Notes: generated from the sequence alone by a model not told the origin. 64,000 nt of DNA from Mycobacteroides saopaulense (GCF_001456355.1 NZ_CP010271.1:2542001-2606000); one strand, 5' to 3'. Positions 48,413 through 56,896 are shown, counted from the first letter of the stretch. Translations and numbers: made by a program.

Positions 48413-49362
48413 GTGAGGTTTTCCGCGAGGGACTCTGCCCAGTACCCGGCATGGGTGAGGGTCGATCTACTATTGGCTCCCAGTGCATTACGCAGATACT
48501 GCTGTGCATCCGCGATGCCCTGCCCTTCGCCCAGCACGGTGGCTATCGCCGCCGGGTTGATCGCGACCATGTGTTGCGACCTGGCGACCGCCCCCTCCGG
48601 CCCGTCGGTGAACTCCCACACCCCGCTGTGCCCGAGCAGCAGTGCGGGCGGCAGTTGCTGTTTATACACAATCTTGCTGGGGCTGAAACACAACCTGACC
48701 GACCTGGTGGTGTGACTGCTGCCGTCGCCTGTGACGGTGTCCATCTCCATGTCTTGCACACCACCCGCGGCTTCGACGAGGTTGACCCGTCCCACGTGAG
48801 GCAAGCGTTGCGGCCATAGGTCGCTGCGTTCTACGAACGTGTAGATATCGGACGCCCGACCCGAGAGATGCACGGTGTCCTCGAACACCTGGATGATTTC
48901 CGCCGGCGCATAACCGCATTCGGCCACCAGTTTCAGCGCGGCCAGTTCTTTTTCACTGTTGGCGTTGACCGCCTCGACGATGGACTGCTGTGCGGCATCA
49001 TCGCCATCGACTGTGAAGTGGTGGTCGAGCACGACCTCCGTGCGGCCACCGGGACGCTGGGCAAAGCTCCAACTGCCTCCCATCGACGCTATCGGGGCGG
49101 CGCTGCGTTCTTGAGCGAACTCGACACGTTTCGCCTCAGGGTCGAAGGTCCTGCGAGAAACCCAATCCCGCACAACACCGTTGACTGTCGCCCAGATGTG
49201 AAAACGCTCCGCCTGTTGATCGTGCTCAAGCAGATCTACGTAGACCGTCGGACCGAAGATGACGGGCCAGCGGGTGACATCGGCCACCAGCGAATAGACC
49301 GACTCCACGGGGGCCGTCATCTCCAACGTGTGCGTCAGAGTATGCGTTGCCGGAGAAGTCAT
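48409..49362 (-). CDS. Didomain polyketide aromatase/cyclase (ActVII/GrisG type)
   Basis: 317-residue protein made of two START-fold (SRPBCC) halves, about 1-150 (ETAPVESVYSLVADVTRWPVIFGP-like start) and about 165-310 (VHLSGRASDIYTFVERSDLWPQRLPHV-like start). Didomain ARO/CYCs act on C9-reduced chains, closing and dehydrating the first ring; monodomain TcmN types act on unreduced chains. This agrees with the ketoreductase in the cluster. The ATG overlaps the ACP stop by four bases. Confidence 0.93.
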   Translation of the reverse strand: MTSPATHTLTHTLEMTAPVESVYSLVADVTRWPVIFGPTVYVDLLEHDQQAERFHIWATVNGVVRDWVSRRTFDPEAKRVEFAQERSAAPIASMGGSWSFAQRPGGRTEVVLDHHFTVDGDDAAQQSIVEAVNANSEKELAALKLVAECGYAPAEIIQVFEDTVHLSGRASDIYTFVERSDLWPQRLPHVGRVNLVEAAGGVQDMEMDTVTGDGSSHTTRSVRLCFSPSKIVYKQQLPPALLLGHSGVWEFTDGPEGAVARSQHMVAINPAAIATVLGEGQGIADAQQYLRNALGANSRSTLTHAGYWAESLAENLT

Positions 49363-49616
49363 GCCGCACCCGCCAATTGGGCGTTGATGACATCCAGCAT
49401 CTGCTGCGGCGTGGTGAGGTCGGCCAGCTCTTCTTCCGCGATATGCACTCCGTACTCGCGTTGCAGACGTGCAGCCGTTTCCATGAGAGCCAGGGAGTCG
49501 TAACCGAGCTCTTCGAATTCCGTTGTCGCACTCTCCGGGCTGATTTCGGTGTCGTCCTCACCACCGGCGCACGCCACCAGGATCTTATGCAGCTGAGCGA
49601 GGGTAATTTCGGCCAT
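49359..49616 (-). CDS. Type II polyketide acyl carrier protein
   Basis: 85-residue ACP from ATG 49616, with AAGGAG seven bases upstream (an ATG two codons earlier abuts the site). The phosphopantetheine attachment serine is Ser41 in LGYDSLALMETAARLQ, a typical aromatic-PKS form. Needs activation by a PPTase encoded elsewhere. It lies 29 bases after KS-beta, in the order KS-alpha, KS-beta, ACP that defines a minimal type II PKS. Confidence 0.95.
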   Translation of the reverse strand: MAEITLAQLHKILVACAGGEDDTEISPESATTEFEELGYDSLALMETAARLQREYGVHIAEEELADLTTPQQMLDVINAQLAGAA

Positions 49617-49645
49617 TTCCATTCTCCTTCGGTAATTTTGCGTGT

Positions 49646-50857
49646 TCAGCGGCGGACGACGACGGCAGAGTTGAAGCCCCACCGGCCGCGCGCCAGTATC
49701 AAGGCGGCCGACAATGACGCCTCGCGTGGTTGACCGTGAACGAGGTCGAGCTGGTATTGCTCGGGAACCTCGGTGGTACCGACCGTCGGTGGGATGACTC
49801 CGTCACGCAGCGACAACAACGCCGTTGCCACATCCAACGGTCCGCCCGCGGCATAGAGCCGACCGGTCATCGACTTCGGAGCCGTCACCGGCACGCCACG
49901 CGGCGAGAAGGTCGCCGCGATCGCCTCCGCTTCCGCTGCGTCGGCCCCGGTCACACCGGCCGCGTCCGCAAAGACCACATCGATATCGGCCGGGGTCAAC
50001 CCGGCATCGGCGATCGCCATCTGTGCGGCCCTGGCCAGCCCGCTGGGCAGCCCGAGTCCTGGCGCGGGATCGAATGTCGAGGCGTATCCGGCGATCTCCC
50101 CGTGAATGTTGGGAGCATTGCGCGCCGTCGCGGAGTCCGCGTCCTCACAGATGAGGATGCAGCCGCCCTCACCCGGTACGTATCCGTTTGCATGCTGATC
50201 GAACGGCAGATATCCCTCGGTCGGGTCCGTTGCCCTGGTGATGTTCCCGGTCGATATGTGCGACGTCCAGCCCCATGGGTCAAGAGCCGAATCCGCGCCA
50301 CCGGAAACCACCAGTGCGGTGCCGCGCCGAACTGTACGACGCGCGTGCCCAAGAGCATCCAGACCGCCCGCCTGCTCGGCCACCAAAGCGCTACTGGGGC
50401 CACGCATTCCGTGCCGAATCGAGATCTGCCCGGTGTTGACCGCGTAGAACCAGGCAAAAGATTCGTACACGCTGACATGCTCCGAACCCTGGGACCACAG
50501 TTTTTGGAATTCTCGGTGCGTGAACTCGAACCCGCCCGAGGCCGTCGAGGTGACCACGCCCATCTCGTAGTCGGTGAATTCCTCTGGATCCACCTTGGCA
50601 TCCCCCAGAGCCCACTCCGCGGCCACGAGCGCGAGCCGCGTCGAGACATCGGTCTGCGGCAGCAGCCGTCCGGGCAACAGTTCCTTGGCATTGAAATCCT
50701 TGAGCTGTCCGGCCAGGGTGCTTGAGTACCCGGAAACATCGAATCTATCCAGGGTTGAGATGCCGGTATGCCCAGATACCGTTGCTTCCCAGTAGTTTTC
50801 GGTACCCAAGCCGTTCGGCGCCAGCACGCCGATACCGGTGATCAAGACCCGCTTCAT
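49646..50857 (-). CDS. Ketosynthase beta / chain length factor (CLF)
   Basis: 403-residue KS-beta from ATG 50857, overlapping the KS-alpha stop by four bases. Thiolase fold throughout, but the active-site cysteine is replaced by Gln162 in [15 protein letters not shown], and the catalytic histidine motifs are lost ([17 protein letters not shown] where KS-alpha has an HGSGT). These changes define chain length factors, which decarboxylate malonyl-ACP to start the chain and set its length. Chain length cannot be read safely from sequence alone; partners suggest an octaketide or decaketide. Confidence 0.96.
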   Translation of the reverse strand: MKRVLITGIGVLAPNGLGTENYWEATVSGHTGISTLDRFDVSGYSSTLAGQLKDFNAKELLPGRLLPQTDVSTRLALVAAEWALGDAKVDPEEFTDYEMGVVTSTASGGFEFTHREFQKLWSQGSEHVSVYESFAWFYAVNTGQISIRHGMRGPSSALVAEQAGGLDALGHARRTVRRGTALVVSGGADSALDPWGWTSHISTGNITRATDPTEGYLPFDQHANGYVPGEGGCILICEDADSATARNAPNIHGEIAGYASTFDPAPGLGLPSGLARAAQMAIADAGLTPADIDVVFADAAGVTGADAAEAEAIAATFSPRGVPVTAPKSMTGRLYAAGGPLDVATALLSLRDGVIPPTVGTTEVPEQYQLDLVHGQPREASLSAALILARGRWGFNSAVVVRR

Positions 50858-52131
50858 GCCGATGCTCCCAGCATCTCGGCCGGACGGCTCAGCACCATCG
50901 CGGTCTGGAAGCCACCGAACCCGCTGCCCACCGTCAGCACATGCTCCATCTTGTGATCGCGTGCCGTCACCGGCACATAGTCCAGATCGCATTCCGGGTC
51001 CGCCTCATGCAGATTCGCGGTCGGTGGGACAACTTGGTTCTTAAGGGCCAGTAACGAGGCCGCGATCTCCACGGACCCGATGGCTCCCAGGGAATGACCC
51101 ACCATCGACTTGATCGAACTGACCGGTGTGCTGTAGGCGTGCTCGCCCAAGCTGCGCTTGAAGGCCGCGGTCTCGTGACGATCGTTCTGCCGCGTACCCG
51201 ATCCGTGGGCATTGACGTAGTCGATCTTTGTCGGGTCGAGCCGCGCCTCGTCCAGGGCGATGGTGATCGCCTCGGCCATTTCCCGCCCGTCGATCTTCAG
51301 CCCGGTCATGTGATAGGCGTTGCAGCGGGTGGCATACCCGGACACCTCGGCGTATATCTGTGCACCGCGGGCCCGTGCGTGCTCGAACTCCTCCAGCACG
51401 AACATGGCCGCACCCTCGGCCAGCACGAATCCGTTGCGCGAACCGTCGAAGGGGCGCGACCCCGTCTCCGGGGTGTCGTTACGCGTGCTGGTGGCCTTGA
51501 TGGCATCGAAGCAAGCCACCACGATGGGTGTGATGGGCGTGTCCGAGGCACCGGTGAGCATCACGTCGGCACTGCCCTCGCGAATCAACGCCGCCGCATG
51601 GCCCACCGAGTCCAGTCCCGAGGTGCACCCGTTGGACACCATGGTCACCGGGCCCTGAGCCCCTACGGTCCAGGCCACCTCTGCGGGCATCACGCTAGGG
51701 ATCATGTAGTCAAACATGTGTGGCGACAACGCCTTTGGATCAGAGAGCCAGTCCCGCCCGGAATCCGACAGCACCAGATACTCCTGCTCCAGGCTGGTCG
51801 CCGCCGCAACCGCGCTACCAAGGCTGACCCCGAGGCGGTATGGGTCGAGCCCATCGACATCCAGCCCGCTGTCGGCCACCGCCTCGCGGGCGCAGACCAC
51901 TGCGAACTGGGTGGCGCGATCCATGCGTCGAATTTCCTTGTGCGACAGACCTTCTTGCTCGGCGTCGAAATCAGCCTCGGCGGCGATCCGAGACCGGTAG
52001 GGGGACGCATCGAAGTAGGAGATGCCACGGGTCGCAGTCCGTCCCGCGGCCAGCAGTTTCCAGAAATCGTCGGCGCCGCGACCACCGGGTGCGCGTACAC
52101 CGATGCCGGTGATGACTACTCGTCGGTTCAT
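50854..52131 (-). CDS. Ketosynthase alpha of type II polyketide synthase
   Basis: 425-residue condensing enzyme. Active-site Cys169 in [15 protein letters not shown], His motifs [14 protein letters not shown] and [16 protein letters not shown]-terminus [22 protein letters not shown] is typical of ActI-ORF1 relatives rather than FabF or KasA. Forms the heterodimer with KS-beta that extends acetyl/malonyl units into a poly-beta-ketone. First gene of the main operon; ribosome-binding site AGGTGGG before ATG 52131. The SARP-like direct repeat at 52189-52206 lies upstream. Confidence 0.97.
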   Translation of the reverse strand: MNRRVVITGIGVRAPGGRGADDFWKLLAAGRTATRGISYFDASPYRSRIAAEADFDAEQEGLSHKEIRRMDRATQFAVVCAREAVADSGLDVDGLDPYRLGVSLGSAVAAATSLEQEYLVLSDSGRDWLSDPKALSPHMFDYMIPSVMPAEVAWTVGAQGPVTMVSNGCTSGLDSVGHAAALIREGSADVMLTGASDTPITPIVVACFDAIKATSTRNDTPETGSRPFDGSRNGFVLAEGAAMFVLEEFEHARARGAQIYAEVSGYATRCNAYHMTGLKIDGREMAEAITIALDEARLDPTKIDYVNAHGSGTRQNDRHETAAFKRSLGEHAYSTPVSSIKSMVGHSLGAIGSVEIAASLLALKNQVVPPTANLHEADPECDLDYVPVTARDHKMEHVLTVGSGFGGFQTAMVLSRPAEMLGASA

Positions 52132-52188
52132 CTCCCACCTCTCATTTTGTATCGTTATTACCGTCCGACCTATTGTGGAGAGGCCCTA

Positions 52189-52206
52189 CTCAAAGACCGC
52201 TCAAGC
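52189..52206 (-). promoter_or_regulatory. SARP-type direct repeat upstream of the KS-alpha operon
   Basis: Read on the minus strand, CTTGAGC and TTTGAGT heptamers occur with an exact 11-base period, one helical turn, as in DNA sites of ActII-ORF4/DnrI-type activators (which favour TCGAG-like or TTGAG-like heptamers). A CACAAT -10-like hexamer follows about ten bases later, then the KS-alpha leader. The SARP gene is the next gene upstream, so the activator and target are adjacent. Confidence 0.55.
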
Positions 52207-52250
52207 TGTCATATACGAGCCGAAAAACGCGAAGACCGGTGCCAATCAGC

Positions 52251-52282
52251 AAAAAAAATCCACCAGCGTTGCTGGTGGATTT
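52251..52282 (-). terminator. Intrinsic terminator of the SARP gene
   Basis: Perfect 12-bp stem AAATCCACCAGC (52256-52267) and GCTGGTGGATTT (52271-52282) with a 3-base loop. On the minus strand the stem runs into eight consecutive T residues (52258 to 52251). It starts 15 bases after the SARP stop codon and ends 120 bases before KS-alpha, separating the regulator from the PKS operon. Confidence 0.9.
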
Positions 52283-52297
52283 GATGAGCTTGTCTTG

Positions 52298-53179
52298 TCA
52301 GGAAACCTGAGACGTAAGTCCAGTAACAGTGTGCGGAATCAGACCGGTGAGATACCGGCCGTGTTCTGTTCTCATTCGATTGGCGACGGTATCGTCCGAT
52401 GAGGAAAGGATGTCGCCGTGCAATCTTTGCAGCTTTATGCAAGGCTCTAATCCGAGACCGGCGGCCAGTGTTTTCCTGGCCAACTGAAATACACCCAAGG
52501 CTTTGTCTCGCCAGCCCGCAAGACATAGCGCATACATATAATATGCGTATAACCGCTCGTGGTAAGGGAACCGAGAAACCCAGAGTGCCAGGTCGATGGC
52601 GGCTTCCCGATATCGCTCAAGGCGTAGTTGAGCCTCGATACGTAATTCGAGATTTGCCAGAAATATACACTCGAATTGATCTTTCTCCGATGCGAGCAGT
52701 CGCCCGACCTCGATGTCGACAAATGCCGGACCGGTCCATATCTTCTCGGCATTGCCGAACAGCAGAACCGCCTGATGATCGTTCCCGGACTCCTTGGCGC
52801 ATCGCGCCGACTCGATGCAACTTTGATACCTACGCAGGTCAAGGCTTATTTCTTGAGTGCTGAACAAGTAGCCCATGTTCTTGGTCTGCAGCATCGACGA
52901 GGCGACCTGAGTCACACTCATGTCGAATTCCTTGGCTATTGTCTTGCGAATACTCAGGATGTAGGTCTGCACAACGGTAGTGGCACTCTTGGGTGGTTCT
53001 TCATCCCATAGTTCGTCGATCAGCACCGCCGCCGGGACAAAACGTCCGGCCCGAGCCAGGAGCATGGCAAGGACCTGTCGTTGTTTTTTCGCCGACGGTG
53101 TGGCGTCCCGCTCCCCCGCGGGCAGAGATAACGTCAATGACAATGGACCGAGAATATTAGCCTCTGCGCGAATTACCAT
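52298..53179 (-). CDS. SARP-family pathway activator
   Basis: 293-residue Streptomyces antibiotic regulatory protein homologue. The N-terminal OmpR-like winged helix (about 8-100: ANILGPLSLTLS, KQRQVLAMLLARAGRFVPAAVLIDELWDEEPPKSA in outline) is followed by a bacterial transcriptional activation domain (about 105-250: LDLRRYQSCIESAR, FPYHERLYAYYMYALCLAGWRDKALGVFQ in outline). The GGAGGT site is eight bases from ATG. The gene is visibly more AT-rich than its neighbours, consistent with transfer from another actinobacterium. Likely the pathway-specific activator of the PKS operon. Confidence 0.92.
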   Translation of the reverse strand: MVIRAEANILGPLSLTLSLPAGERDATPSAKKQRQVLAMLLARAGRFVPAAVLIDELWDEEPPKSATTVVQTYILSIRKTIAKEFDMSVTQVASSMLQTKNMGYLFSTQEISLDLRRYQSCIESARCAKESGNDHQAVLLFGNAEKIWTGPAFVDIEVGRLLASEKDQFECIFLANLELRIEAQLRLERYREAAIDLALWVSRFPYHERLYAYYMYALCLAGWRDKALGVFQLARKTLAAGLGLEPCIKLQRLHGDILSSSDDTVANRMRTEHGRYLTGLIPHTVTGLTSQVS

Positions 53180-53309
53180 ACTTCACTACCTCCGCGTGGT
53201 ACCATTAAGGGGCACGCCAATGTGCTACTGATCTACGGTTATCGATATCCTCTCAGGATCTTCCAAGCCTAACTGGTTACATCCATTGCCGCTTGGCGTA
53301 TGCGTTACC

Positions 53310-53346
53310 GTACGATTAACATCGCATGATCTCGGCGATCGTACGT
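53310..53346. promoter_or_regulatory. Inverted repeat upstream of the SARP gene
   Basis: CGTACGAT (53310-53317) and ATCGTACG (53339-53346), perfect 8-bp arms separated by 21 bases, in the AT-rich 200-base gap between the SDR gene end and the SARP gene start. It could be an operator controlling the activator, about 130-170 bases upstream of its ATG. No binding protein can be assigned. Confidence 0.45.
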
Positions 53347-53379
53347 GACAATCTTCACCGCATATGACATATTCGAAGA

Positions 53380-54111
53380 TTACTTGTTGCCAAGCTCCGT
53401 TCCGCCATCCGCCGTAATGATCTGTCCGGTCATGTAACTGACTCTTTCACTGGCGAGAAATATCAGCATCTCTGCTATTTCTTCTGGGGTGCCTATTCGG
53501 CCGAGCAATGACGATTCGGCTTCCGCGCGACTCGCCGGGCTCAACCCGGCCACCAGATCGGTCTCGATCAGGCCTGGGGCCAGACCATTGACCAGAATCT
53601 GCGGAGCAAGTTCTTTGGCGAGTGCCACGGTGAAACTGTTGAGCGCCGCCTTCGACGCCGAGTAGGCCATTCCCCGTGCGGTGGCCATCGACAGATTCCC
53701 GCGCATGGACGAGACGTTGACGATCCGTGCACTGCCGTCACGCGGCATATGTGGCGCCACCGCTTGGCAGAAGTTGAATACACCAATCAGATTCGCGTTC
53801 AGATGCCGATCCCAGTCCTGTCTGGTCAGTTCGGCGAAGGCTCGGGGCGCTGCCACCCCGGCGCAGTTGACCAAAGAGTCAATGCGGCCGTGGACACGTA
53901 CAACCTCCCGGACCGCGTCGGCGACCTCGACAGAATCACCGACATCGGCCACCACGCACTGGCCGCCGATATCGGCTCCGTGTTGTCGCAGGGCATCGCT
54001 GTCGGTGCGACCATGCAAAACAACGTCCGCCCCGGCATCCTTCGCCAACCGTGCGGTCGCCAACCCGATCCCCCGCGAGGAGCCGGTGATGAGTACTACC
54101 CGACCCCGCAT
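53380..54111 (-). CDS. SDR-family oxidoreductase (FabG-like), edge of polyketide cluster
   Basis: 243-residue NAD(P)H-dependent short-chain dehydrogenase from ATG 54111. Cofactor loop TGSSRGIG (about 9-16), NCAGVA, catalytic Ser in VNVSSMRG and Tyr/Lys in AYSASKAALN, C-terminal GQIITADGGTELGNK. More FabG-like than ActIII-like, so it may be a second ketoreductase or a later tailoring enzyme. Same strand as the SARP and PKS operon but separated from SARP by 200 bases. A long frame upstream is open but not homologous. Confidence 0.87.
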   Translation of the reverse strand: MRGRVVLITGSSRGIGLATARLAKDAGADVVLHGRTDSDALRQHGADIGGQCVVADVGDSVEVADAVREVVRVHGRIDSLVNCAGVAAPRAFAELTRQDWDRHLNANLIGVFNFCQAVAPHMPRDGSARIVNVSSMRGNLSMATARGMAYSASKAALNSFTVALAKELAPQILVNGLAPGLIETDLVAGLSPASRAEAESSLLGRIGTPEEIAEMLIFLASERVSYMTGQIITADGGTELGNK

Positions 54112-54292
54112 AACACCCCGTCCTTGAGCTCTTGCCTTCCTTCGCCGTCTGTTGTGACCAATGTTCCGTCGATAGCTCAAGAACGACTCAAGCACCGTCC
54201 GGTGCGCCGCGCCGCGAACTGCGATCCTTCGCATTGCCGACCTCGGCTTTCAGCGCAGGCCGTAGGCTCGATACGCCACCGAGAGAATCGAG

Positions 54293-54727
54293 ATGACGAT
54301 GACCGATCCAGCAGGCACCGAGCAGTCGTTCAACGAGGCCAACATCGCCGAGTTCCGTGCCAACGGCGGCAAGGTCGGCGGCCAGTTCGAGGGTTTTCCG
54401 CTGATGCTGCTGACCAGCACCGGGGCCAAGTCGGGCGCGGAGCGGGTTAATCCCTTGGCGTACTTCGATATCGACGGCAAGGCCTACATCGTGGGCTCGT
54501 CGGCGGGCAGGCCCAAGAATCCGGCCTGGGTGGCGAACCTGCGCGCCAACCCCGACGTCGAAGTGGAGATCGGCGCCAAGCCGAAGGCTAGGGCCACCGC
54601 TGTTGAACTCCCCCGGGCCGAGCGCGACCGCATCTTCGAGGTCGTCAAGCAGCGAGCACCCGGCTTCGCCGAATACGAGACTCTCACCGACCGGGTGATC
54701 CCCGTGTTCGAGATTCGGCTCGGCTGA
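54293..54727 (+). CDS. Deazaflavin (F420)-dependent nitroreductase family protein (Ddn-like)
   Basis: 144-residue split-barrel protein of the DUF385/Ddn family. LMLLTSTGAKSGAERVNPLAY and the GSSAGRPKNPAWVANLRANPDVEVEIG region (in outline) are the F420-binding hallmarks. Members use reduced F420 for quinone, nitro or enone reduction; a quinone reductase role would fit protection against or processing of an aromatic polyketide, but members are very common in mycobacteria, so this may be chance. Convergent with nusB, one base apart. Confidence 0.9.
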   Translation: MTMTDPAGTEQSFNEANIAEFRANGGKVGGQFEGFPLMLLTSTGAKSGAERVNPLAYFDIDGKAYIVGSSAGRPKNPAWVANLRANPDVEVEIGAKPKARATAVELPRAERDRIFEVVKQRAPGFAEYETLTDRVIPVFEIRLG

Positions 54728-54728
54728 A

Positions 54729-55214
54729 TTACTCGGCGGAGCCGGAGGCCGAACCGCCGCGGATGTGCGGGGTCACCAGCATCAGCTGACCCAGGACCCC
54801 GTTCACGAAGGCCGGCGAGTCATCGGTGGAGAGCTGCTTGGCCAGCTCGACCGCCTCGTCGACGGCCACCACCTCGGGCACGTCCTCGGCGTGTAGCAGC
54901 TCCCACACCGCAACCCGCATGATCGCGCGGTCGACGGCGGGAAGCCGGGCCAGCGTCCAGCCCTGCAGATGCGAAGAAATCAGCTCGTCGATGTGCGCGG
55001 CATGCTCGGTGACACCGTGCGCGACCGTCAACGTGTACGGGTTAAGCGGATCCACGTCGGGCTTCGACTCCGCCAGCGCACGACGCTCCTCGGCCACCGC
55101 AGCGGCCGTCATATCGCGCGCCTCGGCCTCGAAGAGCAGGTCCACGGCCCGCTTACGCGCCTTGCGGCGGCCTCCCTTGGCCGACGCCCGGCCGGTCGAG
55201 CCGCTATCAGCCAT
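54729..55214 (-). CDS. nusB: Transcription antitermination factor NusB
   Basis: 161-residue all-helical RNA-binding factor acting with NusE/S10 at rRNA boxA sites. [23 protein letters not shown] at the N-terminus, [30 protein letters not shown] and [29 protein letters not shown] in the body (outline). A C-terminal Gly/Ser tail is typical of mycobacteria. Its ATG overlaps the efp stop region by eight bases. In many actinobacteria pyrR follows nusB closely; here the polyketide island lies between them. Confidence 0.97.
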   Translation of the reverse strand: MADSGSTGRASAKGGRRKARKRAVDLLFEAEARDMTAAAVAEERRALAESKPDVDPLNPYTLTVAHGVTEHAAHIDELISSHLQGWTLARLPAVDRAIMRVAVWELLHAEDVPEVVAVDEAVELAKQLSTDDSPAFVNGVLGQLMLVTPHIRGGSASGSAE

Positions 55215-55770
55215 TCACGCGGCCGAGGTAGCTGGCATCGCGGGTGTCGACCTTCAGCCGGTCGCCGGTGTTGATGAACAGCGGCACCTGAATCTCGGCA
55301 CCGGTTTCCACCGTCGCCGGCTTGGTGCCCGCGCTGGAACGGTCGCCCTGCAGACCCGGCTCGGTGTGCGTCACCACCAGCTCGACCGAAACCGGCAGCT
55401 CGATGTAGAGCGGCGCACCCTCGTTGAACGCCACCTGCACGGTCATGCTCTCCAGCAGGAATCGGTGTGCATCGCCCACCAGCTCCGGGGACAGGTGATG
55501 CTGCTCGTAGTCCTGGCTGTCCATGAAGACGAACGAGTCGCCGTCGCGGTACAGGTAGGTGGTGTCGCGGCGGTCGACGGTCGCGGTCTCGACCTTGACA
55601 CCTGCGTTGAACGTCTTGTCGACGACCTTGCCCGAGAGCACGTTCTTGAGCTTCGTACGCACGAAGGCCGGTCCCTTACCGGGCTTCACATGCTGGAACT
55701 CGGTGATCTGCCACAGCTGACCATCGATGTTGAGCACCAGGCCGTTCTTGAAATCGGCGGTTGAAGCCAC
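55207..55770 (-). CDS. efp: Elongation factor P
   Basis: 187-residue three-domain tRNA-mimic that rescues ribosomes stalled at polyproline. The tip loop [18 protein letters not shown] contains the lysine that is modified in some bacteria. Domain III ends [29 protein letters not shown] in outline. Its targets would include the proline-rich secreted proteins at the other end of the window. Start ATG after an AGGAGAC site; 25 bases downstream of pepQ. Confidence 0.98.
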   Translation of the reverse strand: MASTADFKNGLVLNIDGQLWQITEFQHVKPGKGPAFVRTKLKNVLSGKVVDKTFNAGVKVETATVDRRDTTYLYRDGDSFVFMDSQDYEQHHLSPELVGDAHRFLLESMTVQVAFNEGAPLYIELPVSVELVVTHTEPGLQGDRSSAGTKPATVETGAEIQVPLFINTGDRLKVDTRDASYLGRVNG

Positions 55771-55795
55771 GTGTTCAGTCTCCTCTTATCACTGC

Positions 55796-56896
55796 TCAGT
55801 CGATAACGATGAGTTCCTTGGGGAACCGGGTCAACAGCTCCGGCCCATCGGGCCGCACCACGAGCGTGTCCTCGATGCGGACTCCGCCCCGGTCGGGCAG
55901 GTAGACCCCTGGCTCGACGGTCACCGCCGAGCCAGCAAGCAGTGTACCGGTGGCTGCAGACCCGATGCCCGGTGCTTCGTGGATCTGCAGACCCACACCG
56001 TGTCCGAGGCCATGGCCGAAGTTCTGTCCGTATCCGGCGGCAGCGATGACATCACGTGCCGCCGCGTCGACGCCCTTCAGCGATGCTCCGGGCGCCAGGG
56101 CCGCCCGTCCCGCCGCCTGCGCGCTCAGCACCAGCTCGTAGATCTCCTGCTGCCAGGGCGCCACCGATCCCAGTACCAGGGTCCTGGTCATATCGGAGTG
56201 ATAGCCGCCGACCAGCGCACCGAAATCGATCTTGACGAAGTCGCCGGCAGCCAATACCGCCTCGGTGGGCCGGTGATGCGGGATCGCGGAGTTCGGCCCG
56301 GCGGCGACGATGGTCTCGAAGGACACACCGTCCGCGCCATGCTCACCCATGAGGTTCTCCAACTCACGCGCTACCTTGCGTTCCGTGCGCCCGGGCCGGA
56401 TCCCTCCGGTCTCGATGAGCGCCGACAAGGCGGTATCGGCTGCCGCACAAGCCCTTTCCAACAACAGAACCTCGGAGTCATCTTTAACTTCGCGGAGTTT
56501 CTCCACCCGGTTGGGCGCCCGCACCAGCTCGACTTCGCCGTCCGCGGCCGCCAGTTTGTCGAATCCGTCGACGGTTACCACGTGGCTTTCGAAACCCGCT
56601 CGCCCCGCTCCGGCGAGCGCCACCAGCGCCGCGCCATAGCCGCGGTCGATCAGGGCACGCAGATCCGGAACCTGCGCCGCGGCCTGGGTGCGGTACCGGC
56701 CGTCGGTGCACAACACGGTCGCCTTCTCATCGGGTCCGTCCGCGGCGGCGACCCACAGTGCCGCCGCGGATCCGCTGAAACCCGTCAGATAGCGAATGTT
56801 GATCAGGTCGGTCACCAGAAGCGCGTCGAGTCCGTCGGCGCGTAGCCCCTCGCGGAGCCGTTGCCTACGGTCGACGTGACTGCGGACGGTCGTCAT
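55796..56896 (-). CDS. pepQ: Xaa-Pro dipeptidase / M24 aminopeptidase PepQ
   Basis: 366-residue metallopeptidase from ATG 56896. N-terminal creatinase-like domain (about 1-135) and C-terminal pita-bread M24 domain with metal ligands in KIDFGALVGGYHSDMTRT, GHGLGHGVGLQIHEAP and VTVEPGVYLPDRGGVRIED. Cleaves X-Pro peptides. Loss of PepQ in M. tuberculosis is known to lower bedaquiline and clofazimine susceptibility, so this locus has drug-tolerance relevance. Operon with efp and nusB. Confidence 0.96.
   Translation of the reverse strand: MTTVRSHVDRRQRLREGLRADGLDALLVTDLINIRYLTGFSGSAAALWVAAADGPDEKATVLCTDGRYRTQAAAQVPDLRALIDRGYGAALVALAGAGRAGFESHVVTVDGFDKLAAADGEVELVRAPNRVEKLREVKDDSEVLLLERACAAADTALSALIETGGIRPGRTERKVARELENLMGEHGADGVSFETIVAAGPNSAIPHHRPTEAVLAAGDFVKIDFGALVGGYHSDMTRTLVLGSVAPWQQEIYELVLSAQAAGRAALAPGASLKGVDAAARDVIAAAGYGQNFGHGLGHGVGLQIHEAPGIGSAATGTLLAGSAVTVEPGVYLPDRGGVRIEDTLVVRPDGPELLTRFPKELIVID

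Noticed and set aside
50854..52131. KS-alpha as a KasA/FabF fatty-acid synthase gene
   Set aside because: The overlapping partner has the Cys-to-Gln change of a chain length factor, and ACP, ActIII-like KR and ARO/CYC follow; the set is aromatic PKS.
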